Assembly: GCA_031213475.1 (NCBI GenBank)
Contig: JARUPZ010000002.1
Coordinates: 12,410,951 to 12,474,950 of the forward strand
Reading direction: 5' to 3'
Length of the DNA stretch: 64,000 bases
Source: Nereocystis luetkeana
Taxonomy: Eukaryota; Sar; Phaeophyceae; Laminariales; Laminariaceae
Shown: positions 10,319-23,601 of the stretch, piece by piece
How positions within the stretch are numbered: position 1 is the first letter of the stretch
How the letters are laid out: the number at the start of each line of letters is the position of its first letter
The notes under the pieces: generated by a model
Told to the model about the DNA's origin: nothing
Seen by the model: only the letters and a program-made list of their open reading frames with translations
Databases searched by the model: none
Made by a program: the position numbers and the translations under genes

Positions 10319-12051
10319 TGACACCTCCTAGCGAACCAGTGGCTCCCGTGTCACACACGCGGGCGGGGCTCGTTGGGGTACCGCTTTTTCTGGCGAGATA
10401 CTAATCAAACATTTCCTCTGCGCGCGGCAGAAACGTATAGTTATGTACCAAACTTGCGTTTGATGAACAAACTATAAAAGAAGGAGGCGAAGCGATCCTA
10501 TCGTGCGTGTGTGCGTGCGCCTTACTTTCGCACCTGTAGGAGTCGCCCGCACCAAAAACACATCAGTAACATATTGTTGGACCAGGCATCCAGGCATACA
10601 ACTGCTACCTACCGGTATTAGATACCTATTATAGTAGGTCTGCGAGTTCGCTGACAGCAAGCGCGCCGATTAGTTATGTAGTTTGGCTGGTTCAAGACAT
10701 CGCACAGTAGTTGCACCTGTGCCAACTATCCGACTATTTGGGCTTTTCTTGTTTGTCGGAAAGGTTGTTTGGCTTCTATCATACTTTTCGTGAGTGTAAT
10801 ATGAAAAAAGCCCCACGCGGGGGGGGGCTCTCCCAGCCGGTGGAGGCTTTTTTTGGCTCGCTGGCAAGATTTAAAGTCGATTAAAGTCAGTTATGAAAAG
10901 TTGGATATATATATAGTTGGCTGGCTTTGCCAAGCCACCCAACACATAACAACAACTACGAGAATTTCCCAAGATGTAAGGACCGTTTATGTGAAATATA
11001 AATACATATTTTTATGAAAAAAAATACGTAAAACTCCAAAAAAGGTCCTTACATCTCCGGTTAGAGCGGCAACCAGGGAAGTCCAGCCATCTATCTCGCA
11101 GTACCAGCCCTTTTAGTACTGCACCGCACATAAACATATTTTCCGGTCTAATTTTAAGTAGTTCGTGTCGAAAACGGGTAGTGCATGCAGTCATCGAGGG
11201 GTCAACAGCAGGCATACTTCGCACCGTACTACTCTGTCGGGAAATGCAAGCACTTCCTTTCTCAGTAGAAACGACCCTTGCGTTTCCGGACAGAGTGGTG
11301 TACAGCACGAGCATCTCGGCAGGATCTATCGACGGCGGCACCGTGAAAAAGCAACAGCAACGAGGAGGCAACGAACCGATCGTACAAGAGTGCAATCAAC
11401 CCGCTGGGGGCAACTAACCCGCCGAATCTCGCACGAGAGCAATCATCAACCCCCGGGAGCTACGAACCAATAACCCCCGCCCCCCGCCCCCAAATAACAA
11501 TCAACCCCCCGGCGGTGACCAACCCACCCGTTCTGCCGAGGATAACAAAACACTTTGATATGGCGACAAACTAGCCTTTCAAGGCAACCCAAGTTGACGA
11601 GGCAACAGTAGATTGTGCCCATGTTGTATTATATATATAGCAGCGTGACGTACCTATCACCTCTTCACGTGTCTGCCTGTTCGTCTCTGGAAAATATGCT
11701 GTTGTTGTTGTTGGCCTCACATTCGCTCGTTGATGCAACAAAATAATCTACCACGAGGTCACAAAAAGGAACCAAGGAGTCTTTTGCGTATATTTATACG
11801 TGCAGGCAAGATAGCCAGTACAGGGAAAAAAAAAAAAAGGACGGCAAAAAAAACGTGTAGGTATACAAAAATTAAAACGAGGTGAGCGCTGCAGATGCTG
11901 TGTTGTTTTGTGATTTGTATACCAATATGTATATTAGATGATACGAGCCAGTTGCCTTGAACCACGACAGCTTTTTCGGGACTGCAGGATCGAGAGGGGA
12001 AAACAAAAGGTCAAGAAAAAAAAACGACGCTTACTGCGTCGGCAACCAAAT
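10319..12051. other. No recognised gene; small inverted repeats
   Basis: Contains a 12-base inverted repeat (GATGTAAGGACC at 10973-10984 and GGTCCTTACATC at 11044-11055), a TTTCCGGACAGAGTGG block at 11284-11299 also present at 2570-2585, and a C-rich low-complexity stretch at 11400-11520. No convincing coding sequence. Confidence 0.5.
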
Positions 12052-12211
12052 ATGTCAGGAGACGGCACTTTCACCCCTTGACAAGGTAGAAACGTTTGCC
12101 TTGACACGCCTTGACTGGCACCAAACTACTCGGTTATAGTGTCGGACACTCGTTCCCTACATACACCTTTGACAGCGCACGTTTTGCCTTGCGTGCCATG
12201 TCTCCTGACAT
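12052..12211. mobile_element. MITE family C, copy 2
   Basis: ATGTCAGGAGAC at the left and GTCTCCTGACAT at the right are inverted repeats identical to those of copy 1 at 6938-7125. The interior shares CCTTGACACGCCTTGACTG and a TTGACAGC(G/A)CACG block. It is about 28 bases shorter because the CAG tract is absent. Confidence 0.7.
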
Positions 12212-14796
12212 TTTTGTCGGCAACAAGGAGCGCCCTGTTTCATAAAACAGGGCCGCTGGAGCAGGGGAGAAGATGCGCATGTGTGTGTGTGTGTCCGGAG
12301 TGCAAGGGGAAGGAGATGTACGGCACGCGCAGCATAAATACACGCTCACCATTGCAAATCGCACGCTCTTCCTCAAAATACACTTTTTTTCTATAAGGTT
12401 GAAAAGACGACCGCACTTGTCGCTTCTTAGCGTTGTCCCTGGTATATGCAGGTGGTCGCTGTTATTACAAACAGTACATAACCGTTGTACGAACGTATGA
12501 ATACGTACTGTACATCGTAGGAAGGGTTGAACAGATCGCACTCGTCCCTCTTGACTTTGAATCCCTGTGAGACTCTTGAGATATAGAGACTGAAAATAAA
12601 ACAATGATAAACTTTCGTGATACCAGCTGCCTACGAGCAAGCAGAGTGAGCACCGAGCAGCTCATAGGCGGGATCATGTCGACTCCTTGCATTGTAACTG
12701 GAAACACCAATGTCTATCATGCCCCCCAACCACGCAGTGGGCGGTGCTGTGACCGCCACTTTTAATGGTCAGTTTTCCCCTCTCAAGAGGGCTAGGCAGA
12801 GTGCGGAGTGCCGGCTCCCGGTACGCGCCGTCACCACGTCACATCCGTCATGTTTCCCGTCACGATCCGCGAACCCATATCCCCTCCCAAAAAACGCCCC
12901 CATATCTCTCTGGAAACCACTTGGGGACGCAGAAAGGTACTGTTGTACTGTAGTAGCTACGAGGTACTGCGTCTAGTTTGTTGTAACACACGCGCATACA
13001 GTAGTAGCACATGGTACCACGCCGTTCCGTCCCTGAACTTACGCACACCCACGATGCACACGCATGTAATTGTTCCCACTGCCGTATACCAGGTATCGTT
13101 TTTCATCTCGTTATCCCTCGAGCTGCCAACGTACGCTTGGCAGTTGGCACCACGGCGACAAAAATCTTAAAAACAAGCGGTTTTCAAATATTTCAAGGCT
13201 TTACAAAATGGGGGCATTTCGTTCGTGTCCCCAGATTTAGCTGTCACTTGCCGTCACGCCACGTGATTGCCCAACAGGTCACGTCGCCAGCCAAATTGCC
13301 GTAAAAATATGAGACATGTGATCCACGTCTTGTATGCCATGTATTACGTAATGTAATCCTAGAACTTCAAGCGCATACCTCGTACTTCTATATATATACC
13401 GATACGTATACCGTTTCGAAGAGTCGGGTAAAATAGAAAAAAAATGAAAAAGAGCCACATCTCTCAGGACTCAGGAGTCAGGAGACGACAGCCTCGATCG
13501 TTGCCACCTTTTATAGGAACTCCCACACTAAATCTAGTACTCGTATACTAACAAAAAAACTTACACCACCGACGATCGTCCGTCACCTGATTTTTTCATT
13601 TTTTCAAGTCTCCTGTTTGTCGAAACTGCTGTTGTTGACTGCTGATTCATGGTGCACGTAATTAGCTGCGGCCAGATATCAGATGTTCGTATGTTCGATA
13701 TTTTCATGCCAGCTGCTTGTCGACACTTCAGCAAACGTTACCACGAAAACCAGAAAAGGGGGCCAGGTACCATACGTAGGGCAGCGGGGTGAGCGAGCAG
13801 GAGGAAGGGTTCAATCGACCAACCACCGGCACCCAATCGATGCATCAACCATCAATCAAACAACCCACCAACCAAGTACCTGCCTAGTAGATGCCTTGGG
13901 CAGCAGGCGGTGGGGGTAGGTGGGAGGCGCTGCTGTTGCGCTGTTATGATTAAAAAACAGCACGCATGCGCCGACTTGCAAACGAAACCCGTACCAGGTA
14001 GTATACATACATGCATACATACATACACCAGGTGCTTGGTGTAACATGTCCGTCTGTCCGCCTCTCGTACACCGGTATAGTTATTGCCCTCGATGAAATG
14101 CATTCGAGCGCTGTTCTCAGTTTGCTTGTCTTTTTTTTTGTGAAGTCGCAGTTGGAGTTCGTGCGAGTGAGTGTGGAGAGAGACCAGTCGGCACCGGCAC
14201 AGACGGCAGGCCCCCCAGCAGGCGGGGTTTGGCTCAAGACTGAACGTCTGCTTTTTTTTCTTGGAAAACCAAGAACATATGGCTCGCGCTTCGCGCAGTC
14301 CGCCTCTCGTATATATATATATATATGTATATATGTATCTCTGTTCGTCTGTCTGCCTGTACGAAGGAAGCGCTACTGGCCTACTCTTGTCGTTTCTGCT
14401 GCGGATCAATATCTGGTACCCACTAAATAAAGCAACTTCCAGGTCCACGTCGGCCTGCAGACCTACCCCGACCCAACTATACCAGGTACCAGGTAGATCC
14501 CTGAACCCCAACCCCAAGGCCCAACACCATGGGGGGCTTGAGATCAGCAGGGGCGGGCGCGCGGCTCTACGATTTGTTTCGGTGGAGAGTTTTCCAACAA
14601 TAAAACGGCCGGCCGACAGGCCAGCCTCGACCACTCAGACAAGAGTGTGGTGGTGTTGCACGCGTTTTTGTGCAAGGAGGTGTTGCAATTAGGGCCTCTC
14701 CCAGGATAGCACATCCTTTGGGATGATTTCCCGAGACGATTATCTCCTTAACTAGGCGGGGGGGGGGCGTACTCATTCGTTGCTTGCCTTAGTCGT
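12212..14796. other. No recognised gene
   Basis: Apparent long frames here, including a minus-strand one at 13852-14634, run through AT microsatellites (14311-14336) and TACCAGGTA words and show no domain. A CG-rich patch at 12720-12930 could hide an exon, but I cannot support one. Confidence 0.5.
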
Positions 14797-15609
14797 TTAA
14801 GCATAGACCACGCATACCTTTTGAGACGGAGCATCGTTTCTACTCCTAATAGAGACCCCTGCAACGTTTGGGCGCTCTTTACGTTGTTTCCATATATTAC
14901 ATAGAAACGTTTTGCTAGTCTTATTTATATCCCCTTCCTGTTTGGCCGCGTGTGGCCACCATCTATCTCCTAGGATAGCGATCGTTTTCCCGCTGCTATC
15001 TATTGAGGGTGAACCAAACTCCTTCACGTCACATTCGGCTATTTCCCTCCTCTCCTCTTCGAACACATCCCGTTCCCTTTCGTATATTTCACATTCTCCT
15101 ACTACGTGAGTTCTACTCGCGAATGCTTAGCCACGCAGGCACAACTGCTGTGCATCTACTTCCTCCTCCTGCCGGCTACTGGTATATCTCTCTCTCCTTT
15201 CTGGCAGGTCCAGGTCCCCTGCACGAAATCGCAGTTTCAGCGTTTTTGCGAAGTCCATTAGGCCGTGCAATTACGTTTTGATTCCTCCTATCCCTTCGCT
15301 TAACCCTTTTAGAACCGCAGTCCGCTTTTGGGGACAAACTACTCAATTTTCAAGTCGTTTGTCCCCAAAAACGGGACTGCGGTTGTAAAGGGGTTAATCC
15401 CCGTAGTACCTCTCAAGTGTTTCTCCGATTTCACCACATTTCTCGGCGCCAGCCTTTCCCTTCTTTCTATCCTTTCTTCTACTTCCGTCTTGGTACCTCC
15501 CAAACTTATCTACGGACATCGTCTCTTCTTGGTTTCCTCCTACACGCTTCCATTCTCGACTACGCCCTCCCACCTTCCTCCAGCTCGTCCTTTTGCTACT
15601 CTCTCCCAT
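14797..15609 (-). pseudogene. Decayed LINE (non-LTR retrotransposon) C-terminal fragment
   Basis: Two minus-strand pieces lie in LINE order. The first (15609-15394) is lysine/arginine-rich and includes WKRVGGNQEETM and DKFGRYQDGSRRKD. The second (about 15126-14797) includes THVVGECEIYERERDVF, then AILGDRWWP, FLCNIWKQRKERP and VSIRSRN before a stop. A His-Val-x-x-x-Cys near the end followed by an acidic helix and a short basic tail is what I associate with the C-terminal ends of algal and plant LINE reverse transcriptases; that is recall, not a search. The polymerase core is absent. Stops and a frame change separate the pieces, and a 98-base foldback element sits between them. Confidence 0.55.
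15300..15397. mobile_element. Foldback MITE B, copy 1, inside the LINE remnant
   Basis: A near-palindrome running from TTAACCCTTTTAGAACCGC through CTTTTGGGGACAAACTACT to AGTCGTTTGTCCCC, then GGGACTGCGGTTGTAAAGG and GGTTAA. The arms are about 43 bases with only a short loop. Two more complete copies (17570-17666, 23602-23698) and two half copies (32540-32597, 53165-53209) occur here. Its position between two LINE pieces suggests it inserted after the LINE. Confidence 0.8.
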
Positions 15610-17569
15610 ACTGCTTGCTCTACCAGGTATCGATCACCAATGGCTGGCAACCTTTTTTTTGGCGGGTGCGTGGGGGGTATGCACAATGAAAACGGGGTAC
15701 CAGTAGATCTCCAGATATTTCCATGCGCGCATGCATCGCTCGGCAGTTGCACTCTTCCCGTTGGCGACAAAATCAGCACGGAAACTCGACCGGGGGTGTG
15801 CGTCATCTGCATGTATATCGTACTGGTGTACAATAGATACTATTCATATATACCTGGTATACGAATTGTATCATACATACGGGACAGTATGTTTCTTTAC
15901 AAATATCCTGGAGCGCGCCGCAACAGCAGCGTCACAGAGTCTACGAGTATACACACAGCAGTATATTGTCTCCGACCTGATATAATACCTGATATTTATA
16001 CAGAAAACATGATCATGATTGCCATTTTACCGGAACCAGGTACCTGATGCCTGGTCCAGGTCCATCATGTACCGCAGAGTAGCACCGGCACATCAACTAT
16101 TAATAGTACACTATTAAATACCAGGTATTAATAGAGGCCGAATTTGCCACATATTAATAAAAATACGTGCGAATATCATATATCATACGACACTTGTACG
16201 TACGTGGAACAAAAGGTGCAAGACTCGCGAAGGCGCACTTTTGGGACGTCAGACATCAGAGGCGAAGACGCAAGGCGCAAGAGGGCAGACAAAAAACAAG
16301 AAAACAAACTAATGAAAAAGTGACCAACGGCATTTTACAGCTTGCAGCAAGCAGCATTGGACACACTTACCTTACGTACAACACGCAAGATAGCACCCCC
16401 CCCCCCCCCCCCACCCCCTCCCCTAGGACGAACTTAGCCGCCATTCTCATTGGGCGCGCAAAATCGGCTCTAGAAATTCATCCCAGGGGGATATATTACC
16501 ACCCGTGTGATACGGCGGTATCTACACACGAGTAGTAACCCGGCGCTACCCTACCGGGGAGAGGGGATGATGCTTCTTCAGTACAGGAACTGCATAGCAA
16601 AGAGTTGGACAACACGCGAACAGCATGTTGATACTCGGACAGCAGGTCGCACACTGCAGAGAAAAAAAAAGGGAAGGAACAAAAAAAAACAGAAGGACGA
16701 AAAGAAAAACAGTGACGGCCAGACGGAGCAACGCCACGCAGCCAGGGCAGCCGAGTTTCGGCAAGAGTCCGATTTGAGTTGGATTCAGTCGTGCTTGCGA
16801 CAAGCGTGAGGCCACATTCTGCTGCAAGTACACTACCTGGCAGATAGTACTGCGGCTGCGAGCTCACAATCAACGGCTGACATGGCCGAACATTGTCCGT
16901 TTTTCTTCGGTTAAGGTCGCGATACCTATCCAAAAATAATCATACTTGTACCAGGTACCTGGTATAGACGGCGAGCGAGACCGCGCTCCTAAAATGGTGG
17001 TTCCCATACGTATGACTTTGCCGCTCGACCTTGCAGCTCCAAAGACGAAATCGGCACCTCACACCCGGTACTTTTACACATTGCTGTACAGAGGCAGAAG
17101 ACAGATAGATGCTGCACGACGGCTGCTGTTGTTTTCCTTTCGCCATCAACATGAGTGATGATAAATGTAACATCGTCAACACCAATACCTTGCCGGGAAT
17201 GTAACCCCCGTTTGCTATAAATCTCAGAGTCCAAGCGGACACTATATTCCCGGCCAGTGTGTGGTACATCAGCGCTATATGTAGAGACACGAAAGTCGAA
17301 AGGGGAAAATTGACGATACAAATTTACGAGCTACGTACAGAACGGCTGTAAACACGTACTTCGTATATATACTGCATGATTGGGGATGGTGTATATCATT
17401 GGTATCCGAGTTGAGACAATGCAAGGAGTCGTGCGTGGGGTACGGGCACAGCATGATGCTGCCTACCCGTACCGCTGTACCGTACCGCTGGACGATCACG
17501 CTGCTCATGGGCGGTCGATGACACCGGCGCTATCATTGCGTCGGTCGCTATCTCGGGGTCCCAGAGAGG
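15610..17569. other. No recognised gene; poly-C tract
   Basis: Holds an 18-base poly-C tract (about 16395-16412) and a perfect 16-base TACCAGGTACCTGGTA palindrome at 16949-16964, plus other copies of its halves (15850, 16036, 16120). I see no supported coding sequence. Confidence 0.5.
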
Positions 17570-17666
17570 TTAACCCTTTCAAGACTGCAGTCCCGTGATG
17601 GGTGCAAACCACTTAAAATTCAAGTAGTTTGTCCCCAAAACGGGACTGCAGTGTTAATAGGGTCAA
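17570..17666. mobile_element. Foldback MITE B, copy 2
   Basis: Starts TTAACCCTTTCAAGACTGC and returns as GTAGTTTGTCCCCAAAACGG then GGACTGCAGTGTTAA. Its left arm has diverged more than that of copy 3, but length and symmetry agree. Confidence 0.75.
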
Positions 17667-18165
17667 CAGGACGTCGTGTCGTTATGACGACGGGCTATAT
17701 AAAGAAAACGGCGGTGACTTTAGGCGAGAACAACGTCGTTCCATCAATCGTTTCCACAATAGCCTTCGTGGTGTGTGACCACGGACTTCGTAGTGGTACA
17801 TTTGACGTCTGTATCCGGGTCCTGAAACGCACCAGGTGTTTTACCATGGTACCGTACGGAAAGTACGGACCCTGGGTGCGCTGGATGTCTTCAAATAATA
17901 ATTATAGATAGCAGAAAGACAAGGCACAGCAGCAGCAGCGCGGTGAGTGCACGACATACGTCAACAATCCTGCTACAGACCTGAGGAGGTGCGACATGTA
18001 TGTACTACGTGAAATATCAGAAGTGTCGACTGCTTGCTTGCTGTAGGTGGTATTTCAACCGATAGGCCCATCGCCGTCGGTCAGCCGTACACAGAAAATA
18101 GGAAGGGGAGCGAAGTGCGATACACATTGTATTATATGTAGGGGATTCATACTCGTTAACATGTC

Positions 18166-18345
18166 AAATATCTTCCCCATTCATGATATTCGCCTTTCTT
18201 TTCTTTTTCGCTCCTACCGTAGTTGTCCTTTTGATCCCAGGTCACATGGCAGGCTCTCCTTCCACTTCTCCATTGCGGTTCGTGATTCGTATTTCTTATA
18301 GCGAGAAGACTACGGCCCTTTTCCCCCTCGTCGACTCCCGCCGGC
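18166..18345 (-). mobile_element. SINE family 1, diverged body fragment
   Basis: Aligns with the body of the 27660-28012 copy: CCCATTCAT, then CCCAGGTCACATGGCAGGCTC, an ATAGCGAGAAGA block, CCCTCGTCGACTC. The tRNA head is missing and divergence is high, so this looks like an old 3' fragment. Confidence 0.55.
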
Positions 18346-20134
18346 ATGTCATATAAATACATGGCGGAAGAGTGACGCCGTAAATCCACAAACGAAACCG
18401 TCATGACCCTGGTCACTACGTACAACACACGTATAGTAAAAAGCGGGCAGCAGGCAGCACGATAACCTGCTATATAACTATTGACGCTCGTGGGATTTGA
18501 GATGACAATCCCTTAACTGATCGACAAAAACGTCACCGATGTCGAGAATCATGTTTCCAACATTTTCGAAGGCGTTTTCGCTCTCCAGGGTTGCAGCATC
18601 GGCCACACGAAGTAGTCCGGGTCACTGCCGAGGTATGAAGAGGGTGCAACCCAACCACCACTTACTGCTCGTACTTAAAGCTAGCTGTACAACGCGAAGT
18701 GATCTCCGACACGCGTACGGAATGATACTATAAATCTGACGGCTGATCACAGGCACGGACTTCACCAAGACAGGTATTAGTTGGACTAACATGATAGTCA
18801 GTCGTTTCTGGGGGTACCAAGCACCAAACTATCCACTGGCTGTATTGGGTTTCTGTTGTTGTAGGAAGGCTTTCCAGAGCGGGACACAATTTTCTAGCAA
18901 AACACGAAGCCGTTTTAGCCTAAAATCCTCCTCCAGTGGAATCTCCAGAGGGGTCGTCCGGAAGCGCATCGGGCAGTCTCCTTGGGGTGCCTCTGGCGCG
19001 GGCCCCTCCGCCAGGAAAGGGCTGGTTTTTCTCGCTTCGCTAGCCTGACGTTCGTCGGGAAGTCGAGCCGACTTGCGGACTAAAGTCAGTTATTATTAAT
19101 AACAGTCGGGTAACGCCGCCTAGCGAGTCATAAAAAAGCAGTGAAGTCCCCACCTCACAGCCCTAAGACAGTTCTACGTACTGCTACGTACGGGCTCTCA
19201 CTTTTAAATTAGACGGTTTATCAGAGATTAGACTCCACTTTTCATCACTCTTTTTATATTTTTACATTTGGGTTCGCCATACCTGGTCCCCAAAGGCTTG
19301 CGTTACGACTATATAATAGTGTAATGTAACTCTGTACTGCTTGCTCTGTACGACCGTAATACCTTGAACTTTACAACAGCAATTGGAAAAAAACACACTT
19401 CGTACGAAGTGCGCAGACGATTAATAATAGTGGTCAGATCCATGGTAGAAGATTATTACAGTAGATTATTACTTCAAGTCAACCGTAAACAATGATAATG
19501 TTTCTGCTGTACCTGTTGTTTCAAAGTCCAAGTTGCCAAGCCCCACAATGTTGTGGCGTTGTGGCCCATAAGCAGCCCTCTAGAAAAAACAGGAGCTCCA
19601 CGTGGTAAGAATTCGCGCACCAAGTATTGGTAAGGAAAGTACCAGATATATACCTGGTACCAGGTATCTGTTACCAGGTACCTGGTACCAGGTATCTACT
19701 ATTACTAAACCTTATTAATAGTACTCGTAGCCACTCGCCGCCTCTGCGCTCCTGAATGCTGAGGCTGGATGGAGTATTCACCATGTCGCAAATTTATGGT
19801 CATTGGCACGTGTGCTGCTGCTGCTGTTTCATACCTGGTATTTCTTTTCAATGCCGAAAATATTGGAATTATTAATAGAACAATGAGCTACTCGTACTCG
19901 TACTGTTTTTACCTTGTAGTCTAGATAAGAGTGGCGTAGCGCACATACACCAGCAGATACATTGTTCTTTCCGTCACTGGTCTCTGTACTCGTAGTGTTG
20001 GCGAGCTGTATACCTTTCATGGGGCTTTGACCCCCGCAATTATCAGGGACGTGGTTATATCATCGGATATAGCTGTGCTGCACCTTTGTCAGACATTCCG
20101 GGAAGACATGGCGATCGCTGATATTCGTATGGTG
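18346..20134. other. No recognised gene; cluster of TACCAGGTA palindromes
   Basis: At 19651-19695 the palindromic word occurs in overlapping series (TACCTGGTACCAGGTA, then TTACCAGGTACCTGGTACC). A moderately CG-rich open stretch at 18791-19048 was considered as a possible exon but has no motif or clear splice sites. Confidence 0.5.
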
Positions 20135-20540
20135 GTTTTCGGTTCGATTGCTCTTTTTTTCACCGCATGTCCGCGACTGACAGCACCCTCAAACAGAACG
20201 CGTGTTCCGCTCTGTGCTCACGACTACCGTGCGTTTAGTACGGTGCAGGTACCATAGTCAGTAAGTAGCCACGAGTTGGTTGGTAGTGGGAACGGGGGGA
20301 ACTCTATGCGGAGTTGAGTGGATACCCGCGGCCATGCTTCTACGATATTAATGGTTCAGTTTGCACGATGTTTTTCTTGTGTGGGTGTGCGCTTTTTTCG
20401 CTTCTTCGTCCAGTATTTTTTAGGTGGGAAGTGTCCTGCTTCCCAGCCGAATTTTGATTATTCATGGGTTTTCGGATCTTCCTATTATAGGGCTTCAGCA
20501 CCTTTGTAGTGACGGCGAACTCCGTGAGATCCAAGTGATA
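20135..20540 (+). repeat. Dispersed repeat F, copy 2
   Basis: Collinear with 5700-6125 through the blocks listed for copy 1, with a 20-30 base insertion in the TTTTTTAGG segment. The part just after it (20560-20640) resembles its own 3' end again (TTTTCCTATTAGTGGGGCTCC), suggesting a partial tandem duplication. Confidence 0.65.
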
Positions 20541-20689
20541 ATAAGAGAAGAACATCGGGAGTACGTCGTCACCTCGAGCAGAGCAACTTTTCCTATTAGT
20601 GGGGCTCCAGCACATTCGTGGGAGGACGGGCTCCTTGATATGAGAGTTAGTGTGCGAACAACAACAGAGCAACCACGTAACCACCACCA

Positions 20690-22477
20690 GTACAGCAACC
20701 TCTCATTGGGAGATAGATATCCATTCGCGTGGGCAAATCTTTCAACACGTTTCGGGTTGCTTCATTGGTCCACACAAACACTATTTTGTATTGGCGCCCT
20801 GGTCCCGTCCCGACCTATTTCCACTCGTAGGACCCGAGCCCTACCAGTTGATCGTGGGTTTATGATCAGCCACCGGCACGGCCCACCAAGCACCTTGATC
20901 CAAGCCGACCAAAATCGACGGTCGGCCACAGCGTATTACACCCAGCAAACAATTTGGGGGCATTTCTAACGAGACACATACTACGCAAGTTCCTTGCCAG
21001 AATACGAGCAAGTTTGTGGAAATTTGGACGTGCCAAAATAGCAAAAAACTTGCCAAGTTACTTCTGGATATTTCTGTTCTCTTTCGTTGGCAAGTTTATG
21101 GAAAGCAAGATTTGCTATTTCATTTGCTATTTTAGGCCAACAACGCCGACGCAGGGTGGTACAAACCAGGCCACCCCACTTCGTCCCACACTAGACTCGC
21201 TTCAACCTGTATAATAGAGGGACATACGGAGGATGCATGGTATTGACAACAGCTACGATAGGGCTGGCGACACTGACCGTGAGCCCCGTGTGGATGTGAC
21301 ATGGGTGTCCTTTTGTGCCGGGGCTAAAAAAGAATCACAAACAGCGCCGCCCCAGCTTTTCCCAGGGGGGATTTTGGCCGGGCTGGAAGGACTGCCGACC
21401 TCTGAGGTACATGGGCTGTGCCTAGAGTCCTTTCTGCGGCAGCATTTACTCCATGCCGTCGGCTACCTGCTGCTGCTGTAAGGGGTTTAAGTAAAATCTG
21501 AGAGCGTTGTGAAGCGAATATTTGCCAAATATTGCAATATGTTTCACGACACGAAGGTTTAGGCAACTTTTTGGCGTGTTCCAGGAATTTTTGAATTGCC
21601 AACCTAATAACATTTTTTGCTATTTCATTCGGTCGTTAGAAACGACCCCGAGTCGAAAAATAAAGCGGCGAGCTACCCTCAACACACAGTAAACGATGCA
21701 GGACACACAGTATCACGTGCATCCTAGAGTTACGATAGAGCTATTATCAGACCACGATTGATAACAGTCTTATGGCCCTTGGCGTTGCCAACAAACACGA
21801 ATAAACATAGACAGGATGAACTGTAAAAAAAACGGAAACAAAAATTGGCTGTTGTTCTCGTGCTTGGTCCTTGCCGACCGCCGCTTCTGTTCGGGAGGGC
21901 TGCCGTACAAGGTTGCAAGTGCCTCGCTCTTCGCACGAGGAACTGCACGAATCACTGAACCAAATACCACACACCACCTCGCACCAAGTACCGCCACGTT
22001 CGTATTCAGACCATACTGCTGTCACACCACATACCGGGTACTAACTTCAGTAACAAGCGGAACTCGTGGTGAAAGTACAAGCAGCAGTAACTGCCGTGCG
22101 TCGTGCTGAACACCGCACATACATACGAAACTGGGCGCGTGCTTCGCGCCACTCTCTGTTGCTGCTGCTGTTATTGTTGGTGCTATTGTTTTGTTCATGT
22201 TACGGTTTTTGCTGTTGCTGTTGACTCGCCAATTGGCAACATGAAAACAAAAATCGTTATTTAATTACTTTAATAGCACATCTGCAAACTTTTCTCCGGC
22301 GGTCACCCGTCTTTCTCGAGCTTCCGGCTGCGGGGCATACATAAGGCCCGCCGGAACAATAAGGCGCACGTTTGGGCCCCGGCCGAGCCCCGTGGCGCAT
22401 GCTCTGAGCGTCCAAAGTCACGCGAGCTGCTTGTTTTTCGAATAATTTCATTCCGCCCGCCGAGCCATGCAGTACGA
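20690..22477. other. No recognised gene
   Basis: AT-rich sequence with repeated TTGCCA and TTTGCTATTT words (20990-21130 and 21510-21630). No frame with family features. CTG/GTT microsatellite-like stretches lie at 22155-22225. Confidence 0.45.
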
Positions 22478-22870
22478 TGGAAACCCACACTCTCAGCTTT
22501 CAACTACAATACATCACACTGCCCTTCAAGCTCTGGATTTTGTGTGGCAGCCTCGGAGCCGCTGTACAACAGCCGCCGCGCTCCACGCCATTTCTTTTTG
22601 TGACGGCCACAAGCGGTGCTGACGTTGCGTGTGTGTGCGATGTTTCTTGACATCCTACATCTTGCTGCAGGAACAAGAGCGATGGAAGGGGCTTCGCTTT
22701 GGGAATGCCGCGGATGCCGATCAGAACGACGGAAACCCACAATCCCTCTGAATTTCAAGCACAAGCCCCGCAGCCACAGTTCAACAGCAGCCGCGCTACA
22801 AGCTCTTCGAGATATGGCAGCCGCGGGCGGTGCTATTGTTCGTGTTTGTGCAGCGCTCAGAGGGAGATCC
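22478..22870. repeat. Diverged tandem duplication, unit about 250 bases
   Basis: CGATGGAAACCCACACTC at 22478 and CGACGGAAACCCACAATCCC at about 22728 begin two related units, each containing TTTCAA, a GCAGCC block, CAACAGCMGCCGCGCT and GCGGTGCT at similar spacing. The DNA is GC-richer than its surroundings and might be old coding sequence, but no frame is conserved convincingly. Confidence 0.45.
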
Positions 22871-23601
22871 AAGCCCTACCACATTTCCAAGTTATATCGC
22901 GCCTACTGCGAAAATCAAACAACCGAACACACCCATCTCCGAACCTCCTCGCCATTTCATACAGGAACGCCGTTGTTTCCCTTTTCAGCTTCCGACACCC
23001 ACGGGATTTCAAGTCTCAAGTCACTAACATCCCAACGGGGAGCCGTCGCACCACGCCCCCCACAGACCATCTACAGATCATTCCAACAAAACGACGCTAG
23101 ATATTTCAGGGCAGATAAATATATAGATACATCCCTGATCTGTATGATCTATAGTTCTCATGCTGCCGCGTGGGCTGTGTAGTCTGCACGATCTACAGCA
23201 GTAACACATGTTTCCTGTAAAGTAGGTTGGATCTGTACTCTACTCGTACGCAGATCCTGCACAACCTCTTAAAACGGAAGGTGGGGAACTACAGCAGTAC
23301 AGCAGGCTATCTACACTACTGCTGTTGTGGGTCATGGTCTGCCTCAAGTGTGGAACCTTGTACGGGGCAGTACAGCAGTACGCAACTTAAAAAGTCCGCT
23401 GGCGCTCACGCATTTTTCAGACTACAGAGTGTAGTTTCATATTTTACTGCATCGTACTGCTGCAGTCTTCGTAGCTGGTACCAGGTACCAGGTATGTATC
23501 TACTACGATGAAACTCAGAGCACAAATCACTTGCTCTACATGACGAAACGACGAACTCTGCCACGCCATTAGCAGTCGAGAGCTGACAAACCCGATAACC
23601 G

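Noticed and set aside
13852-14634. Long minus-strand frame of 260 codons
   Set aside because: It crosses a TA microsatellite and several TACCAGGTA words, has no domain and no biased codon use.
15328-16047. Plus-strand frame of 239 codons
   Set aside because: It starts inside a foldback element and runs antisense to the LINE remnant, so it is fortuitous.
22478-22870. Ancient duplicated coding exons
   Set aside because: The two units are related at DNA level but no reading frame is conserved between them.
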